DNA from: Thermoplasmata archaeon
GTDB lineage: Archaea; Thermoplasmatota; Thermoplasmata; Lutacidiplasmatales; UBA184
NCBI GenBank assembly: GCA_030039525.1
Contig: JASHVI010000266.1
Span: 1 to 5,868, forward strand
DNA: 5,868 bases
Direction: 5' to 3'
Shown: positions 5,576 to 5,868 of the stretch, piece by piece
Numbering within the stretch: the first letter of the stretch is position 1
Layout: every line of letters begins with the position of its first letter
Notes under the pieces: generated by a model
What the model was told of the DNA's origin: nothing
Databases searched by the model: none
Seen by the model: only the letters and a program-made list of their open reading frames with translations
Program-made: the position numbers and the translations under genes

Positions 5576-5591
5576 CGACCCCCCGGGGTCG
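5576..5591. repeat. 16-bp dyad between the proS TATA box and start
   Basis: CGACCCC and GGGGTCG are exact 7-bp inverted arms separated by CC. The dyad fills most of the space between the proS TATA box and the predicted transcription start, the usual position for an archaeal repressor site that blocks polymerase recruitment. It could equally be a chance GC palindrome. It is upstream of the predicted transcript, so an RNA hairpin from the proximal promoter is unlikely. Confidence 0.4.
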
Positions 5592-5600
5592 GCCCTCCGG

Positions 5601-5868
5601 ATGGCCGAGCTGCCGGACAAGGCCCGGTCGTACATCGACTGGTACCTCGAGGCGGTCGAGGCCGCCGGGCTCACCGACAAGCGGTACCCGGTGAAGGGGA
5701 TGAACGTCTGGACCCCCTTCGGCCTCCAGGCCCGGCGCCAGCTGGACGCGGTGATGGTCCGGGAGATCGAGCGGAGCGGCTCGGTGCCGGTCGAGTTCCC
5801 GGCCCTGATCCCCGAGACGGAGTTCCAGAAGGAGAAGGAGCACATCAAGGGGTTCGACGCGCAGGTGT
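5601..5868 (+). CDS. proS: Prolyl-tRNA synthetase, archaeal/eukaryotic type (5' part)
   Basis: The first 89 residues of prolyl-tRNA synthetase, cut by the right edge with no stop codon. The enzyme charges tRNA-Pro with proline in the cytosol. The segment shows the opening helix of the class II catalytic domain (SYIDWYLEAVEAAGL, 10-24), then RYPVKGMNVWTPFGLQARRQ (28-47), and VPVEFPALIPETEF (62-75) leading to EKEHIKGFDAQV (78-89). The VKGMNVW and IKGF motifs are typical of the archaeal/eukaryotic-type enzyme, not the bacterial type with an inserted editing domain. The start at 5601 fits the family N-terminus and the BRE/TATA element upstream; no Shine-Dalgarno is present. It is divergent from DUF373 across 129 nt. 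Confidence 0.96.
   Translation, partial: MAELPDKARSYIDWYLEAVEAAGLTDKRYPVKGMNVWTPFGLQARRQLDAVMVREIERSGSVPVEFPALIPETEFQKEKEHIKGFDAQV

Noticed and set aside
1..5868. Search for CRISPR arrays, tRNA or rRNA genes, insertion sequences, toxin-antitoxin or defence modules
   Set aside because: No spaced repeats, no tRNA-like cloverleaf motifs, no transposase or nuclease domains, and no break in base or codon use were seen. The recognisable genes are ordinary metabolic or translation genes plus DUF373.

Overview
The window looks like a chromosomal segment from a high-GC archaeon (roughly 70% GC by eye, with third codon positions almost all G or C). The archaeal assignment rests on a DUF373 multi-membrane protein (a family known essentially from archaea), an archaeal/eukaryotic-type prolyl-tRNA synthetase, a COG2236-like phosphoribosyltransferase, and AT-containing boxes about 27-30 bp before start codons that lack a Shine-Dalgarno sequence, as expected for leaderless archaeal mRNAs. 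The proteins are Arg/Ala/Gly-rich but not unusually acidic, which argues against a haloarchaeon. A high-GC soil or sediment member of Thermoplasmatota is a reasonable guess, but the sequence does not prove it.

Layout, left to right. Positions 1-46 probably hold the first 15 codons of a divergent minus-strand gene. Positions 47-167 form a divergent promoter region. Positions 168-2383 are a two-gene plus-strand operon: an acyl-CoA dehydrogenase (168-1358), then, 14 nt later behind a strong Shine-Dalgarno, thiamine-monophosphate kinase thiL (1373-2383). After a 69-nt gap comes a glutamate dehydrogenase (2453-3712) with its own leader and ribosome-binding site. A 52-nt gap carries a weak promoter for a purine-type phosphoribosyltransferase (3765-4388). 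This gene converges, with a 6-nt gap, on a minus-strand DUF373 membrane protein gene (4395-5471). A 129-nt divergent intergenic region (5472-5600), rich in dyads and carrying two promoter-like units, separates DUF373 from the 5' part of proS (5601 to the right edge).

Functionally this is mostly housekeeping and central metabolism: acyl-CoA oxidation, thiamine diphosphate synthesis, glutamate/2-oxoglutarate interconversion, purine salvage and tRNA charging. Acyl-CoA dehydrogenase and glutamate dehydrogenase would fit an organism that oxidises amino acids or fatty acids, but the genes do not form one obvious pathway. I see no mobile elements, CRISPR, RNA genes or defence modules. The parts most worth a second look are the uncharacterised DUF373 protein, the structured DUF373/proS intergenic region, and the pairing of thiL with an acyl-CoA dehydrogenase. 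I do not see convincing evidence of a new multi-gene system.
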